Shown: positions 7,627-16,849, numbered from the stretch's first letter. The stretch is DNA of 30,923 bases from Eubacterium sp. (GCA_014465955.1 JACTVT010000023.1:1-30923); one strand, 5' to 3'. Notes: generated by a model not told the origin, from the letters alone. Numbers and translations are program-made.

Positions 7627-9291
7627 TTATTTCAAATCAAGGAGTTGTTTGATATTGCTTTTGCCTGTTTTAATGTTGAACTGCAGTGTCTGTTCTCTGC
7701 CGTCAAGAACACAATGGATTGTAAAATCATCTTCACACTGATCTGCTGAAAGGATTTTAACATCGGGTTTTGAGAAAAACTTAAACGCATTTGAAACATC
7801 GTGCGGTTTATATTCCTGTGCATTATCGGAAACAAAAAGCACACCGCCCAAAAGATGATTAATACCTGCAAGAAGAAGTTTCTGCTCCATAGTAAATTTA
7901 AGATTTGAATAGCGCAGGAAGAAAACATCGGGGTCGTTGCAGAAGGCTCTGCCGTTGAGATGACGGCGGAACACGGCGTTATTGATTGCATTCTGTGCCG
8001 ACGGTATTTCATTATTAACATGAAGTTTATTATAATAGATACCGCCGTAATTTAAATCAACATCACAACTGATACGGCAGGCATCAACATAGCCGAATGA
8101 TGCACCGAGCGGAACGCCGCAGCCGAGAATGAGTTTATTGCCGCAGCATTCTCTTAAAAATGCCATAGACTCGCACATAATCGTACCTCTTGACTTATTA
8201 TTTCTCGGAGTGAGGCACTGACTGTAAAGGAAATCAAGTTTAACCATATCATAACCCCAGCGGTTAAGAATAACATCAAAAAAATGCCTGATATATTCTC
8301 TTGCCTCGGCGTTATAGATATCCATTGTATAGGCACCGCCCCAGCCGAAAACGCCGAGTTGCGGTCTGCCGTTTTCTTTAATTACCCAGTCGGGGTGCTC
8401 TTTATATGTTCTTGATTTAATCTGAAGATTAAACGGCGCAAGCCAGATACCTGCATTATAGCCTTTTTTATGAATTTCGTCGGCAATATAATTCATACCC
8501 TTGGGGAATTTTTTAGGATTATAATCGAGCCAGTCGCCTACAAAGGTTTCATAACCGTCGTCAATCTGAAAGATAGATACCTTTTCTTTGAAGTTATCAA
8601 GCGCATTAAGGTCACGGATAATAATATTTTCATCAATTTTCTGAAAATAATTATACCACGAGGTGTAACCTGACATATGGTCTATTCTCGGTTTTTTCAG
8701 TCCCATTTCGCTGAAATATTTATCAAACACTTCATCATAAGAACCTGAATACATAACCATATCAAACAGTTCATATGCATCGGCAGTTGTTACGCCCTCA
8801 ACATCCTTTGAAAAAGTGATTGTATTCTTATTCATATCGGCATAAATAACGGTAAATCCCTGCTTTTCGGTAAGCGAACCGAAGAAATCAAATGTATTTT
8901 CATTTTTTACATATGTATAGGTGTGGCTGTAGAATTCGCCTGCATTTTTCGGGAATTCAACAAAACGTGTATCAGCCGAAATGCCTGCAACATTTCTTAA
9001 TCTGCCTGCTGCAATCGGCATAATATCCTGCATTTTTTCGCCTGACGAATACTCCTTTGAAGTAGTCCACGCCTGATAACCGTTGCCGAAAAACTTTGAA
9101 AAATCAGGAAATTTATAATCAAAAACAACATCCGCCCTGAAAAGTTCTATCTCTGTTTTCGGCACAATTTTTGCGCGGAAATGATTATCATCTGCTTCAT
9201 ATTCCATTTTATAATGCTCATTTTCCGCAAGGTTTGAAACAATTTTCATATTGTTATGAAAATAAGTGATAACAAATTTAAGATTATTCAT
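7627..9291 (-). CDS. Alpha-galactosidase-like glycoside hydrolase (GH36/clan D)
   Basis: A 554-residue protein without a signal peptide, so an intracellular alpha-galactoside hydrolase is likely. An N-terminal beta domain is followed by a TIM barrel with the clan-D landmarks IFQIDDGYE, GIWLAPF, and VKLDFLYSQ holding the probable nucleophile Asp353. CDVDLNYGG near residue 410 may hold the acid/base. The start is a real question. ATG 9291 begins the family-like sequence but has only a weak GGGA box. The same frame is open upstream to a GTG at 9450 with a strong AAAGGAG box, through a dispersed repeat at 9295-9456. Translation from there would add 53 repeat-encoded residues. I list the shorter form because the repeat is also found in front of an unrelated gene. 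Confidence 0.85.
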   Translation of the reverse strand: MNNLKFVITYFHNNMKIVSNLAENEHYKMEYEADDNHFRAKIVPKTEIELFRADVVFDYKFPDFSKFFGNGYQAWTTSKEYSSGEKMQDIMPIAAGRLRNVAGISADTRFVEFPKNAGEFYSHTYTYVKNENTFDFFGSLTEKQGFTVIYADMNKNTITFSKDVEGVTTADAYELFDMVMYSGSYDEVFDKYFSEMGLKKPRIDHMSGYTSWYNYFQKIDENIIIRDLNALDNFKEKVSIFQIDDGYETFVGDWLDYNPKKFPKGMNYIADEIHKKGYNAGIWLAPFNLQIKSRTYKEHPDWVIKENGRPQLGVFGWGGAYTMDIYNAEAREYIRHFFDVILNRWGYDMVKLDFLYSQCLTPRNNKSRGTIMCESMAFLRECCGNKLILGCGVPLGASFGYVDACRISCDVDLNYGGIYYNKLHVNNEIPSAQNAINNAVFRRHLNGRAFCNDPDVFFLRYSNLKFTMEQKLLLAGINHLLGGVLFVSDNAQEYKPHDVSNAFKFFSKPDVKILSADQCEDDFTIHCVLDGREQTLQFNIKTGKSNIKQLLDLK

Positions 9292-9294
9292 AAT

Positions 9295-9456
9295 AATTCC
9301 CATAGCCTTTCCGGCTACAAATCGTTTATAAAAAATTCCTAACCCCTTGTTGTAGCCGGACAAGGCGTATAATGGGAATTTAGACATCTCAAAATTATGC
9401 CACAGGCAAATTTTGAGGTCAATATGATTTGGAATAGTGTGATTTTTCACACTATC
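9295..9456 (-). repeat. Dispersed structured repeat, copy A, in front of the galactosidase start
   Basis: It shares a 34-nt identical core (9385-9418) with copy B at 29082-29115. The architecture is also the same: an 8-bp terminal hairpin ATAGTGTG/CACACTAT, a CTCAAAATT/AATTTTGAG hairpin, and a long closing stem AATTCCCAT/ATGGGAATT with an inner 10-bp CCGGCTACAA/TTGTAGCCGG stem. Stem sequences differ from copy B but remain paired. Confidence 0.85.
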
Positions 9457-9469
9457 TCCTTTAATCATT

Positions 9470-9501
9470 AAAGACCGAACGGACAAAACAGTTCGGTCTT
9501 T
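9470..9501 (-). terminator. Hairpin between lipoprotein and galactosidase genes
   Basis: AAAGACCGAAC/GTTCGGTCTTT, an 11-bp stem with a 10-nt loop, 22 nt after the lipoprotein stop. The T run is weak, so termination may be partial. Confidence 0.5.
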
Positions 9502-9522
9502 GAATTTTAATATTATCAGGGT

Positions 9523-10506
9523 TTAGTTTTTAGTAATACCCTTTGATTCCATAAGATATTCCGCTGATGCAGGATAATGAATATCGTGAGAAATTTCAAT
9601 TGCGCCGCTCTTATCTTTAATAACGGTTACATTGGCGTGATTAACTTCAACAAGAACATTCATATGATAATCGGCTGTAACGATTGTTTTTGTTGCAGGG
9701 TCAATAACAAATGTGCCTGTGCCACCCTTATAATTAACCTTGCAGTTTTCTTCGGTAGAACCGCTAGCCCATGAAAGCATATCATAATCGTTGAAAATAT
9801 CGGAAACCGTTTTGCCGAGGTCCATAAGCACTTCAAAGAAACTGCCCTGTGAATCTGCACCGCGGGCAGACATTGAGGCGTCTTTCGGCTGAATTACCAT
9901 TTTTATATTGCCGTCGCCGTTATCGGAAACATTGCAGGCAAGGCAGTATTCGGGCTTAAAATAGGACTGTCTCAAATCATACTCACCCGGATTGTCCTTA
10001 TCAATATTGGTATTATCATAAAGGGGGTCCATACTGCTGCTCGGAGGCAGGCCGTAGGAACTTCTGTAAAACGCAGTTGAAACAATGCCGGGAACTGCAT
10101 TATTAAGCATATCATTTTTCTGACCGTCAATATAAATGCAGTCAACATTCAGCGATTCTTCACCCATAAAAGCATAATACTCTTTTGTATTGCCCTCTGA
10201 ATCGGTGTACATAGCAGTCTGCGCCTTGGTGTTATTATAGCATTCAACAAAATAATTAACGGCGTCGTCCTGCGTTTCAAAACTGACAGAACCGACTGTT
10301 ACAGGCGAAAATTCATCAATTACGACAACATTTTCACCCACATTGTTTTCTTCAAGGTCATTGGTTTTCCAAGTACCCTCTTTAATTTCCTGAATAGATT
10401 TCATTGTGCCGCCTGCAACATAAGAAAGTTTGGCACAGCCGCCGAGTGAAAAAGCCAGCAATGCCGCACAGCATATTGCTGCGGCGCTTTTTACAAATTT
10501 TTTCAT
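9523..10506 (-). CDS. Putative lipoprotein, unknown function
   Basis: A 327-residue exported protein. MKKFVKSAAAICCAALLAF is a signal peptide, and LGGC is a lipobox with Cys24 as the lipidated residue, so it should be anchored on the outer face of the cytoplasmic membrane. The rest is hydrophilic and acidic, with no domain I recognise. The start at 10506 has GGAGG 8 nt upstream; a longer TTG start at 10521 would include that box and is rejected. It is divergent from the membrane-bound GH18 gene, which hints at a shared extracellular role without proving it. The gap 10507-10724 holds both promoters. Confidence 0.8.
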   Translation of the reverse strand: MKKFVKSAAAICCAALLAFSLGGCAKLSYVAGGTMKSIQEIKEGTWKTNDLEENNVGENVVVIDEFSPVTVGSVSFETQDDAVNYFVECYNNTKAQTAMYTDSEGNTKEYYAFMGEESLNVDCIYIDGQKNDMLNNAVPGIVSTAFYRSSYGLPPSSSMDPLYDNTNIDKDNPGEYDLRQSYFKPEYCLACNVSDNGDGNIKMVIQPKDASMSARGADSQGSFFEVLMDLGKTVSDIFNDYDMLSWASGSTEENCKVNYKGGTGTFVIDPATKTIVTADYHMNVLVEVNHANVTVIKDKSGAIEISHDIHYPASAEYLMESKGITKN

Positions 10507-10660
10507 AAACCGTTCCTCCAAAATAATAAATTTTTACACCCTAATATAAAAGTATATTAAAACCAAGAAAAAGTCAATAGAACTTTTAAATATTTTTGTA
10601 ATTTATGCACAGTTTTTTTAATAAAAGTATATATAAATTCATACATTTTTTGAAAAGTGA

Positions 10661-10689
10661 TTGAACAATAAAGCGCAATATGATACAAT
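10661..10689 (+). promoter_or_regulatory. Likely sigma-A promoter of the GH18 gene
   Basis: TTGAAC at 10661-10666 and TACAAT at 10684-10689 with 17-nt spacing, 35 nt before the ATG. Confidence 0.55.
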
Positions 10690-10724
10690 AATATCCGCTG
10701 AAACTTCAAAGGAGGTCTGTTTTT

Positions 10725-12722
10725 ATGAAGCTTATAAAAAAAGTTTCAAATGCATTGCATTCACGAGTGGGAGCGTACATATTTTTCCTGCTCAGTGTAT
10801 TTGCATTCATAAACCTTAAAGGGGCAACATGGGCATACGGCTGGATAGCAGAACTGTATCCGCTCGGCACAAAATTTGTTCCTGCAATGCTTGGTATAAT
10901 TGCAGTTACGGCAGTAATTCACTTTATTTACCTGCTTTTTGCTGCAATCAAAGGCGAAAAGAAAAATGAAGTTAAAGGTATAACAGTTCTGAATATTCTG
11001 CACACGGTTTTTGCAGTTATCGCAATTATTACATTTTTATACACCGCAGTGCTTGTTTTCGGAATTGATGCAGGATTTATTGCAAGCCGAATTCTTAACG
11101 GCTTTAAAGCAATCGTTCCGAATCTTATTTTCCCTGCTCTTGCAGGCGGAATGGGTCTTATGCTTGTATTTTGCAGCGGCAGTAAAAAGGCAGTTCAGGC
11201 ACTTATTTCAGGCGTAATTATTAGTGCTGTTGTTATCGGCTGCAGCGTTATGCCTAATGTTCAATTCGGTAATTCAGACAGTGAAAAAATGCCTGAACTC
11301 ACGATGCAGTCTGTAAATGCTGCTGAGGGCGCAACTGTTATTTTTGAAAGTTTGAAAAAAAATGAAACACCCGATGCAGTTAATATGCTCAGCGACGACA
11401 ACAGTTGCTGGACTGCGCAGGCACCGGCAGGTATGCCTGCTGAAGGTTTTCCCGATGCAAACAACAGTTATGCTGAAATTCAATTAACACAAAAATCCGA
11501 ATTCAACACGGCAATTATTGAAGAAGCAGGCAACGAGGCACAATTTTTCAGGCTTCAGGCTTTTGTTAATGACGAATGGGTAACAGTTTACCAGAGCGAA
11601 AAAATTCAAGCTATGCGAATCTGCAGTTTTGATACGGTTTCAACCGATAAAATACGTCTTTCAATTGACAAGTTCAGAAATGAAGACACACCTGTTAAAA
11701 TAAAATCATTAAAACTTTACAATGAGCCAAAACGAGATATGAAGGATTTTGAAGTAACGGCTTATCAGCGCCTTGACGACGATGTGCCTACCGAAATTCT
11801 TGCAAAAGGCGAAGACTATGTCAATAATTATGCACGCTTTTATGATGTTTACAGTTCAGTAATTGTTTTTGCTGCTGTTCACTGGGATGAAAACGGCAAA
11901 ATGAATTTCGGTGAAGCAGGCGAAGAAAAATTTGCGGCAGAAGTAAATGCGCTAAAAGAAATCATTGCTCACCGCTCAAATAAAGATCACAAAGTAAAAC
12001 TGATTATAACTGCACTTGCAGACGGCGCATGGGGTGACGGTCACAATGGTGTTAACTCCTATATGGCTGACTGCTGGGAAGATGTTGCAAATCAGATTGT
12101 TGACTTCACAAAGAAATACGATTTTGACGGCATTGATATTGACTGGGAATATCCCGCATCAGCTGACGATTGGAAAAATTATGACAGTTTTATTCAAAAA
12201 CTTGATAAAGATTTAAGTGAATACAAAGAAGATATTGTAATTTCGACTGCACTTTCGGCAGGTCAATTAGGTCTTTCACAGGAAACTTTTGACTGCATAG
12301 ACCAGATTCAGTATATGGCGTATGACGGAAATGACGAAGACGGCTATCAGAGTTCGCTTCATCAGGCAGAAGAAGGACTTCGCGATTTTGTCAATAACGG
12401 CGCAGACATATCTAAAATAAACATTGGTATTGCGGCATATGCAAGACCGATAAACAGCACGCCTTACTGGGCGTCATGGAGAGCACTTGAAGAGGCAAAT
12501 TACTGGAACAGCAAGTATTATACAATTCACGACGGCGACCAGGTTTACGAGGGCACATTCTGCTCCCCTGCCCTTGCAGGAGATAAGCTTGCACTCGCAT
12601 TATTCAGCGGTGCAGGCGGCGTAATGGTGTTCCGTTCATGCTGTGACAAAACGATGGACGACCCGAATTCAGTTGCCTGCGGACTTGAAAACACACTTCA
12701 CAGATATGCTGAGAATTGGTAA
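10725..12722 (+). CDS. Membrane-anchored GH18 (chitinase-like) protein with multi-helix N-terminus
   Basis: A 665-residue protein in three parts. Residues 15-175 hold about five membrane helices. Residues about 200-335 look like a discoidin/F5-8-type carbohydrate-binding beta sandwich (NSYAEIQL, FFRLQAFVNDEWVTVY, RLSIDKF). Residues about 340-665 are a GH18 barrel with the full DxxDxDxE motif FDGIDIDWEYP, putting the catalytic acid at Glu475. YMAYDGND supplies the family's later strand motif. GH18 enzymes cleave beta-1,4-linked GlcNAc polymers, or act on endo-linked glycans or peptidoglycan cross-wall. The substrate here is open. The polytopic N-terminus is unusual, since GH18 proteins normally carry a signal peptide or one anchor. 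AAAGGAGG precedes the ATG. Confidence 0.85.
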   Translation: MKLIKKVSNALHSRVGAYIFFLLSVFAFINLKGATWAYGWIAELYPLGTKFVPAMLGIIAVTAVIHFIYLLFAAIKGEKKNEVKGITVLNILHTVFAVIAIITFLYTAVLVFGIDAGFIASRILNGFKAIVPNLIFPALAGGMGLMLVFCSGSKKAVQALISGVIISAVVIGCSVMPNVQFGNSDSEKMPELTMQSVNAAEGATVIFESLKKNETPDAVNMLSDDNSCWTAQAPAGMPAEGFPDANNSYAEIQLTQKSEFNTAIIEEAGNEAQFFRLQAFVNDEWVTVYQSEKIQAMRICSFDTVSTDKIRLSIDKFRNEDTPVKIKSLKLYNEPKRDMKDFEVTAYQRLDDDVPTEILAKGEDYVNNYARFYDVYSSVIVFAAVHWDENGKMNFGEAGEEKFAAEVNALKEIIAHRSNKDHKVKLIITALADGAWGDGHNGVNSYMADCWEDVANQIVDFTKKYDFDGIDIDWEYPASADDWKNYDSFIQKLDKDLSEYKEDIVISTALSAGQLGLSQETFDCIDQIQYMAYDGNDEDGYQSSLHQAEEGLRDFVNNGADISKINIGIAAYARPINSTPYWASWRALEEANYWNSKYYTIHDGDQVYEGTFCSPALAGDKLALALFSGAGGVMVFRSCCDKTMDDPNSVACGLENTLHRYAENW

Positions 12723-12728
12723 TATATT

Positions 12729-12774
12729 TATACAAATAAAACGGACGATTTTCATCGTCCGTTTTATTTGTATA
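12729..12774. terminator. Perfect 20-bp inverted repeat, bidirectional terminator
   Basis: TATACAAATAAAACGGACGA and its exact complement surround TTTTCA. It lies between the convergent GH18 and anti-sigma genes and has T-rich arms on both strands. Confidence 0.85.
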
Positions 12775-12790
12775 TCAAGAAATCCGCATC

Positions 12791-13795
12791 CTACGATATT
12801 AATTCAAACTGAGCACAGCCGTCTTCGTTATATGAAACGCTGATAACCTTTTTTGCTCTTTTTCCGTCTTTAAAGGTTGCTGTAATTGTAATTTCATCAC
12901 CGGGCAATTCACTTTTGTTCATATCGGGATTTTTAATCAATGTTAATATTGCTTCGGTGGGATAATAACCGAAATTTTTATATATACATTCACGATAATC
13001 AGGATAAACCATATTCAGTGTTTCTTCTGACAAATCATAATTATGCACCGTTAAATCTGTTGACGGGTCATCATCAGTGAATGTATTAAAATAATACTGA
13101 CCTGCTTTTTCCTCATCAATAACAAAGAACGCATAGCCCTTTTCCTGCTGATATCCCACCACATCGGAACATTTTTCAAAATAAACCCAGTAATCATTGA
13201 AATTAACATCTTTACTTCCGAAATAGTCTGACAAATCGTGAGTTTCAGCATAATACTTTAAACCTGCAATTTCAGGATTCATCATCTGTAAATCAATATG
13301 ATTGAGTATTTCCTGCACTTCATCATCAGCAACTGGAATAACTGCCGTAAAATATTCCCTGTTCTGCTTGTCATATAATTCTTTCTGATGGTCGTAGCCG
13401 TAAAAACTGCCCGTTTTACTTTGATACTGAACACAATCAACATCCTCACCGCTGACATAAAAGCCAACATCGCCTTTTGATTCAACACTTCCGTGATCGC
13501 TGTTTTCAAGTTTCAGATTAGGAACAAAAACATCGTTATCACTGAGTTCGGCAGTTATCGGAACATCTTCAGATGCATCAACCACCATAACGGAAAACGG
13601 TCTGTCAACATAAGAATTATTATGCACTGCGCCGATACAGCCGACCGCAACGGCAACCGCAAGCACTCCGCTTAAAACAGGTATAAGCGGAAAATGCTTT
13701 TTCTTTTTATCCTTGATATTTTCAAGCATTCTTGACTGCATATAAATATCGGGTTCAACATTATCAAACGCTTTTTTAAATTCAGTGTTACTCAT
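12791..13795 (-). CDS. Probable membrane anti-sigma factor
   Basis: A 334-residue protein with a short cytoplasmic N-terminus (1-34), one membrane helix at about 37-58 (PLIPVLSGVLAVAVAVGCIG) and a large acidic extracytoplasmic domain I do not recognise. The arrangement, and an 8-bp overlap with the upstream ECF sigma gene, fit a regulator that binds the sigma factor inside and senses a signal outside. There is no zinc-type HxxxCxxC motif in the N-terminal part, so it is not a classic ZAS anti-sigma factor. Function is assigned by context more than by sequence. Confidence 0.7.
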   Translation of the reverse strand: MSNTEFKKAFDNVEPDIYMQSRMLENIKDKKKKHFPLIPVLSGVLAVAVAVGCIGAVHNNSYVDRPFSVMVVDASEDVPITAELSDNDVFVPNLKLENSDHGSVESKGDVGFYVSGEDVDCVQYQSKTGSFYGYDHQKELYDKQNREYFTAVIPVADDEVQEILNHIDLQMMNPEIAGLKYYAETHDLSDYFGSKDVNFNDYWVYFEKCSDVVGYQQEKGYAFFVIDEEKAGQYYFNTFTDDDPSTDLTVHNYDLSEETLNMVYPDYRECIYKNFGYYPTEAILTLIKNPDMNKSELPGDEITITATFKDGKRAKKVISVSYNEDGCAQFELIS

Positions 13796-14285
13796 ATCTG
13801 TACTCCTCCAATTCTGTTTTAAGCAATTCTCTGCCCCTTTTCAGTCTCATTTTCACTGCGGACTGACTAAGCCCGAGTATTCTGGAAATCTGAAGAACGG
13901 ACAAATCCTCATAATAATGAAGAAAAATTGCTGTTTTATACGTTGCAGGCAGTGCCCTTATCTTATTGCTTATATCCAACGCTTTTGAAATATCGCCCGA
14001 ATCATCTGCCGTAATTTCATCATTCAATTCACAATTATTTTTTCGTGCCGATGATTTAAGCAGATTTTTGCTTATATTCTGAGTGACACGGATAAGCCAC
14101 GCCTTTTCGTGTTCATCATCCTTGAATTTCGGCGAATGGTAAAGCAACTTAATAAATACATTCTGCAAAACGTCTTCGGCATCGTGTGTACTGCCAAGAT
14201 GCAGGAAAGCAATTCTAAAAAGCAGTTTTGAATACTTTTCATACTTTTCATTAAACAAATCATTAATATCTGATTGAATCATCAT
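13788..14285 (-). CDS. ECF-type RNA polymerase sigma factor
   Basis: A 165-residue sigma-70 family protein. Region 2 is at about residues 12-80 (HDAEDVLQNVFIKLL is the region 2.2-2.3 signature, and KAWLIRVTQN follows). Region 4 is at about 108-160 with the helix-turn-helix SVLQISRILGLSQSAVKMRLKRGR. Length and the two-domain layout are those of ECF sigma factors. GGGGGAG precedes two adjacent ATG codons (14285 and 14282); either may be used. It is transcribed with the downstream membrane protein, the expected sigma/anti-sigma pair, and probably controls its own operon. Targets are unknown. Confidence 0.92.
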   Translation of the reverse strand: MMIQSDINDLFNEKYEKYSKLLFRIAFLHLGSTHDAEDVLQNVFIKLLYHSPKFKDDEHEKAWLIRVTQNISKNLLKSSARKNNCELNDEITADDSGDISKALDISNKIRALPATYKTAIFLHYYEDLSVLQISRILGLSQSAVKMRLKRGRELLKTELEEYRYE

Positions 14286-14376
14286 TTTCTCCCCCTTTCA
14301 CCTATAAAACAACCGAAAACACAAAAAGGTCACAAAGCAATTTTACTAAAAAATAAACCCGATAGCAAATATAATG

Positions 14377-14405
14377 TTGAAATTAAACTGTTTACAGTAT
14401 ATAAT
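14377..14405 (+). promoter_or_regulatory. Likely sigma-A promoter of the NSS symporter gene
   Basis: TTGAAA at 14377-14382 and TATAAT at 14400-14405 with 17-nt spacing. Confidence 0.65.
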
Positions 14406-14438
14406 TAAAGAAATCATTTTAATTTTAAGAGGTAAAAT

Positions 14439-15923
14439 ATGGCTAACAGAGAAAAATTCGCCTCACGGCTTGGCTTTATACTTGTTTCGGCAGGCTGCGC
14501 AATCGGAATAGGCAATGTGTGGAAATTTCCCTATATATGCGGAATGTACGGCGGTGCAGGATTCATTGTAATGTATCTTGCATTTCTAATCATTTTAGGA
14601 CTACCGATTCTTGTATGTGAATTCACAGTCGGCAGAGGCAGCGGACTCGGAATGGGAAAAGCATTTGAAAAACTTGAGCCTGAGGGCACAAAATGGCACA
14701 TTTTCAAATGGATAAGTATACTCGGCAGTTTTCTGCTGATGATGTTTTACACAATGGTAGGCGGCTGGATGCTTTACTACGCTTATCTTGAACTGACAGG
14801 CAAAATGACAGGTCTTGATGCTGACGGTGTAGCAAATGTATTCAGCACTATGCTTTCACAGCCGCTGACAATGGGACTGTGGGCACTGATTGCAATTGTA
14901 ATTTCGTTCGGCGTATGTATACTCGGCGTTAAAAACGGCGTTGAAAAGGTTACAAAGGTTATGATGTCATTTTTAATCATACTTATGATTGTGCTTGCAG
15001 TTAACTCAGTTTTTCTGCCAAATGCATCAGAAGGCATTAAGTTCTATCTTGTTCCGAATTTCAAAAGCGTTGCCGAAAACGGTATCGGCACATCTGTATT
15101 TGCGGCAATGAGCCATGCATTTTTCACACTCAGCATCGGTATCGGTGCTATGGAAATTTTCGGCAGTTATCTTGATAAAAAGAAGCGCATCACGGGCGAA
15201 GCAGTAAACATTATATTACTTGACACATTTGTTGCACTTATGGCAGGCTTTATCATCATTCCTGCTTGTTTCTCGTTCGGCGTCGAGCCGGGTGCAGGTC
15301 CGTCACTGCTCTTTATCACACTGCCTAACCTTTTCAATAATATGGCAGGCGGCAGAATCTGGGGCACAATGTTTTTCATATTTATGTCATTTGCGGCATT
15401 GTCCACCATTATTGCAGTGTTTGAAAATATTATCGCCGCATTTATTGATATGAACGGCTGGAGCAGAAAAAAATCGGTAGGCATAAATTTTGTGCTTATT
15501 ACAGTGCTTTCGATTCCCGCAATTATCGGCTTTAACATCCTTTCAAAAATTGAGCCGCTCGGCGCAGGCACAACGATTATGGATTTGGAGGATTTCCTTG
15601 TTTCATACAATCTTCTGCCTCTCGGCTCACTTGTATTTGTGCTATTCTGTGTAAACAAAAACGGCTGGGGATTTGAAAATTTTCTCAAAGAAGCAAACAC
15701 AGGCACGGGCAAAAAATTCCCGAAATGGATAAGAGTTTATATGCAGTACATTCTGCCGCTGATAGTCAGCGTAATTTACCTTAAAGGCTATTACGACACA
15801 TTTGCATCGCAAAGCAAAACGCAACTCATTTTCTGGATGTGCTTTGCCTGTGCAATGCTGATTGTAATCTTCGGCATCTCAATCTTTACAGGCCGGAAGA
15901 AACTAAAATCAACAAATAAATAA
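14439..15923 (+). CDS. Sodium-dependent NSS/SNF-family amino acid transporter
   Basis: A 494-residue integral membrane symporter with about 11-12 helices. The first helix carries the NSS signature SAGCAIGIGNVWKFPYICG, which forms part of the sodium and substrate sites. The second region GLPILVCEFTVGRGSGLG and the helix-6-like SIGIGAMEIFGSYL also fit. Bacterial members take up hydrophobic or aromatic amino acids with sodium; the exact substrate cannot be read. AGAGGT lies 8 nt upstream of ATG. It is a single-gene unit between its own promoter and terminator. Confidence 0.92.
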   Translation: MANREKFASRLGFILVSAGCAIGIGNVWKFPYICGMYGGAGFIVMYLAFLIILGLPILVCEFTVGRGSGLGMGKAFEKLEPEGTKWHIFKWISILGSFLLMMFYTMVGGWMLYYAYLELTGKMTGLDADGVANVFSTMLSQPLTMGLWALIAIVISFGVCILGVKNGVEKVTKVMMSFLIILMIVLAVNSVFLPNASEGIKFYLVPNFKSVAENGIGTSVFAAMSHAFFTLSIGIGAMEIFGSYLDKKKRITGEAVNIILLDTFVALMAGFIIIPACFSFGVEPGAGPSLLFITLPNLFNNMAGGRIWGTMFFIFMSFAALSTIIAVFENIIAAFIDMNGWSRKKSVGINFVLITVLSIPAIIGFNILSKIEPLGAGTTIMDLEDFLVSYNLLPLGSLVFVLFCVNKNGWGFENFLKEANTGTGKKFPKWIRVYMQYILPLIVSVIYLKGYYDTFASQSKTQLIFWMCFACAMLIVIFGISIFTGRKKLKSTNK

Positions 15924-15924
15924 C

Positions 15925-15961
15925 AAAAAAGAAAGAGTATCACACGATACTCTTCTTTTTT
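15925..15961 (+). terminator. Intrinsic terminator
   Basis: AAGAGTATC-type stem around ACAC with one bulged A and a long T tail directly after the symporter stop. Confidence 0.8.
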
Positions 15962-16051
15962 ATCAGAAACGATAAATTTTAAGCATAAGTAAGATATTAT
16001 TTCTTTTGATTTAATTTTTACATTTACCGATGCGTAAAATAAACATTTCCA

Positions 16052-16831
16052 TCAATGATTTCCGCAATGGCCGTGACCGCAGCCTTGATCACCGCATGTA
16101 TGAGTTTCCCCGCCATGTTCATGGTCATGATGCTCACAATGCACATCAGGATTAAATACAAGGTTGCCTGTTACAAGAGCATTTACTGCTTCATCAGCGA
16201 CACCGCTGACACCGCCGTAAAGTTTTATTCCGCTTTGTGCAAGAGCCATTTGTGCACCACCGCCAATGCCGCCGCAAATAAGAACATCTGCTTTTACAGC
16301 AGAGAGTACGCCTGCAAGTGCGCCGTGGCCGGAACCGTTGGTATCTATAAGTTCTGATTTAACAACCTTGCCGTCTTCAATGTCATATAATTTAAATTGT
16401 TTAGTATGACCAAAATGCTGAAAAATGTTTCCGTTTTCATAAGTTACTGCAATTCTCATAGTATTTGCTCCTTTTTCTGTTTTATATTCTTTTTGAATTT
16501 GCCGTTTGATACAATTATTTTTATAACACAAATCCGCACTGCCGCTGCAAAGATGAAAATCGCCGCCTTCAATTTTCAGGGTGCGTCCAAGCACAAGTGC
16601 ATCCGCCATCTTTTTTCTTGCAGTTTCATATATTTTCTGTACTGTGGTTCTGCCTACACCAAGCTGTGTTCCGCATTCTTCCTGGCTGAGCCCCTCTTTG
16701 TCAATCAGCCGTATTGTTTCAAACTCATCAACCGTCAAAACAATCGGCTCACCGCCCACTGCTTCCGTAGGAGAAAACTCAAGAACTTCAGGAAAATAAC
16801 ACACCCGTCGGCATTTTGTCGGTCTTGGCAT
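16052..16831 (-). CDS. DUF134 / NifX-like fusion protein with His/Cys-rich tail
   Basis: A 259-residue protein. Residues 1-105 are a DUF134 domain: MPRPTKCRRVC, then a sigma-4-like helix-turn-helix around LSQEECGTQLGVGRTTVQKIY. Residues about 125-232 are a dinitrogenase iron-molybdenum cofactor domain (NifX/NafY type: MRIAVTYENGNIFQHFGHTKQF and GALAGVLSAVKADVLICGGIGGGAQ). The last 27 residues are His/Cys/Gly rich (HCEHHDHEHGG, CGDQGCGHGHCG) and should bind metal. Such proteins are found without nitrogenase and are thought to handle iron-sulfur or metal cofactors. An AAAAAGGAG box 8 nt before the internal ATG for MRIAV (about 16460) could give a separate NifX-only product. GAGG precedes the start, and the leader is short. 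Confidence 0.88.
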   Translation of the reverse strand: MPRPTKCRRVCYFPEVLEFSPTEAVGGEPIVLTVDEFETIRLIDKEGLSQEECGTQLGVGRTTVQKIYETARKKMADALVLGRTLKIEGGDFHLCSGSADLCYKNNCIKRQIQKEYKTEKGANTMRIAVTYENGNIFQHFGHTKQFKLYDIEDGKVVKSELIDTNGSGHGALAGVLSAVKADVLICGGIGGGAQMALAQSGIKLYGGVSGVADEAVNALVTGNLVFNPDVHCEHHDHEHGGETHTCGDQGCGHGHCGNH

Positions 16832-16849
16832 TTCATCACCTCGCTATAT

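Noticed and set aside
12729..12774. 20-bp perfect inverted repeat as a mobile element end
   Set aside because: It sits between convergent genes with T-rich flanks and a 6-nt loop, so it is a terminator.
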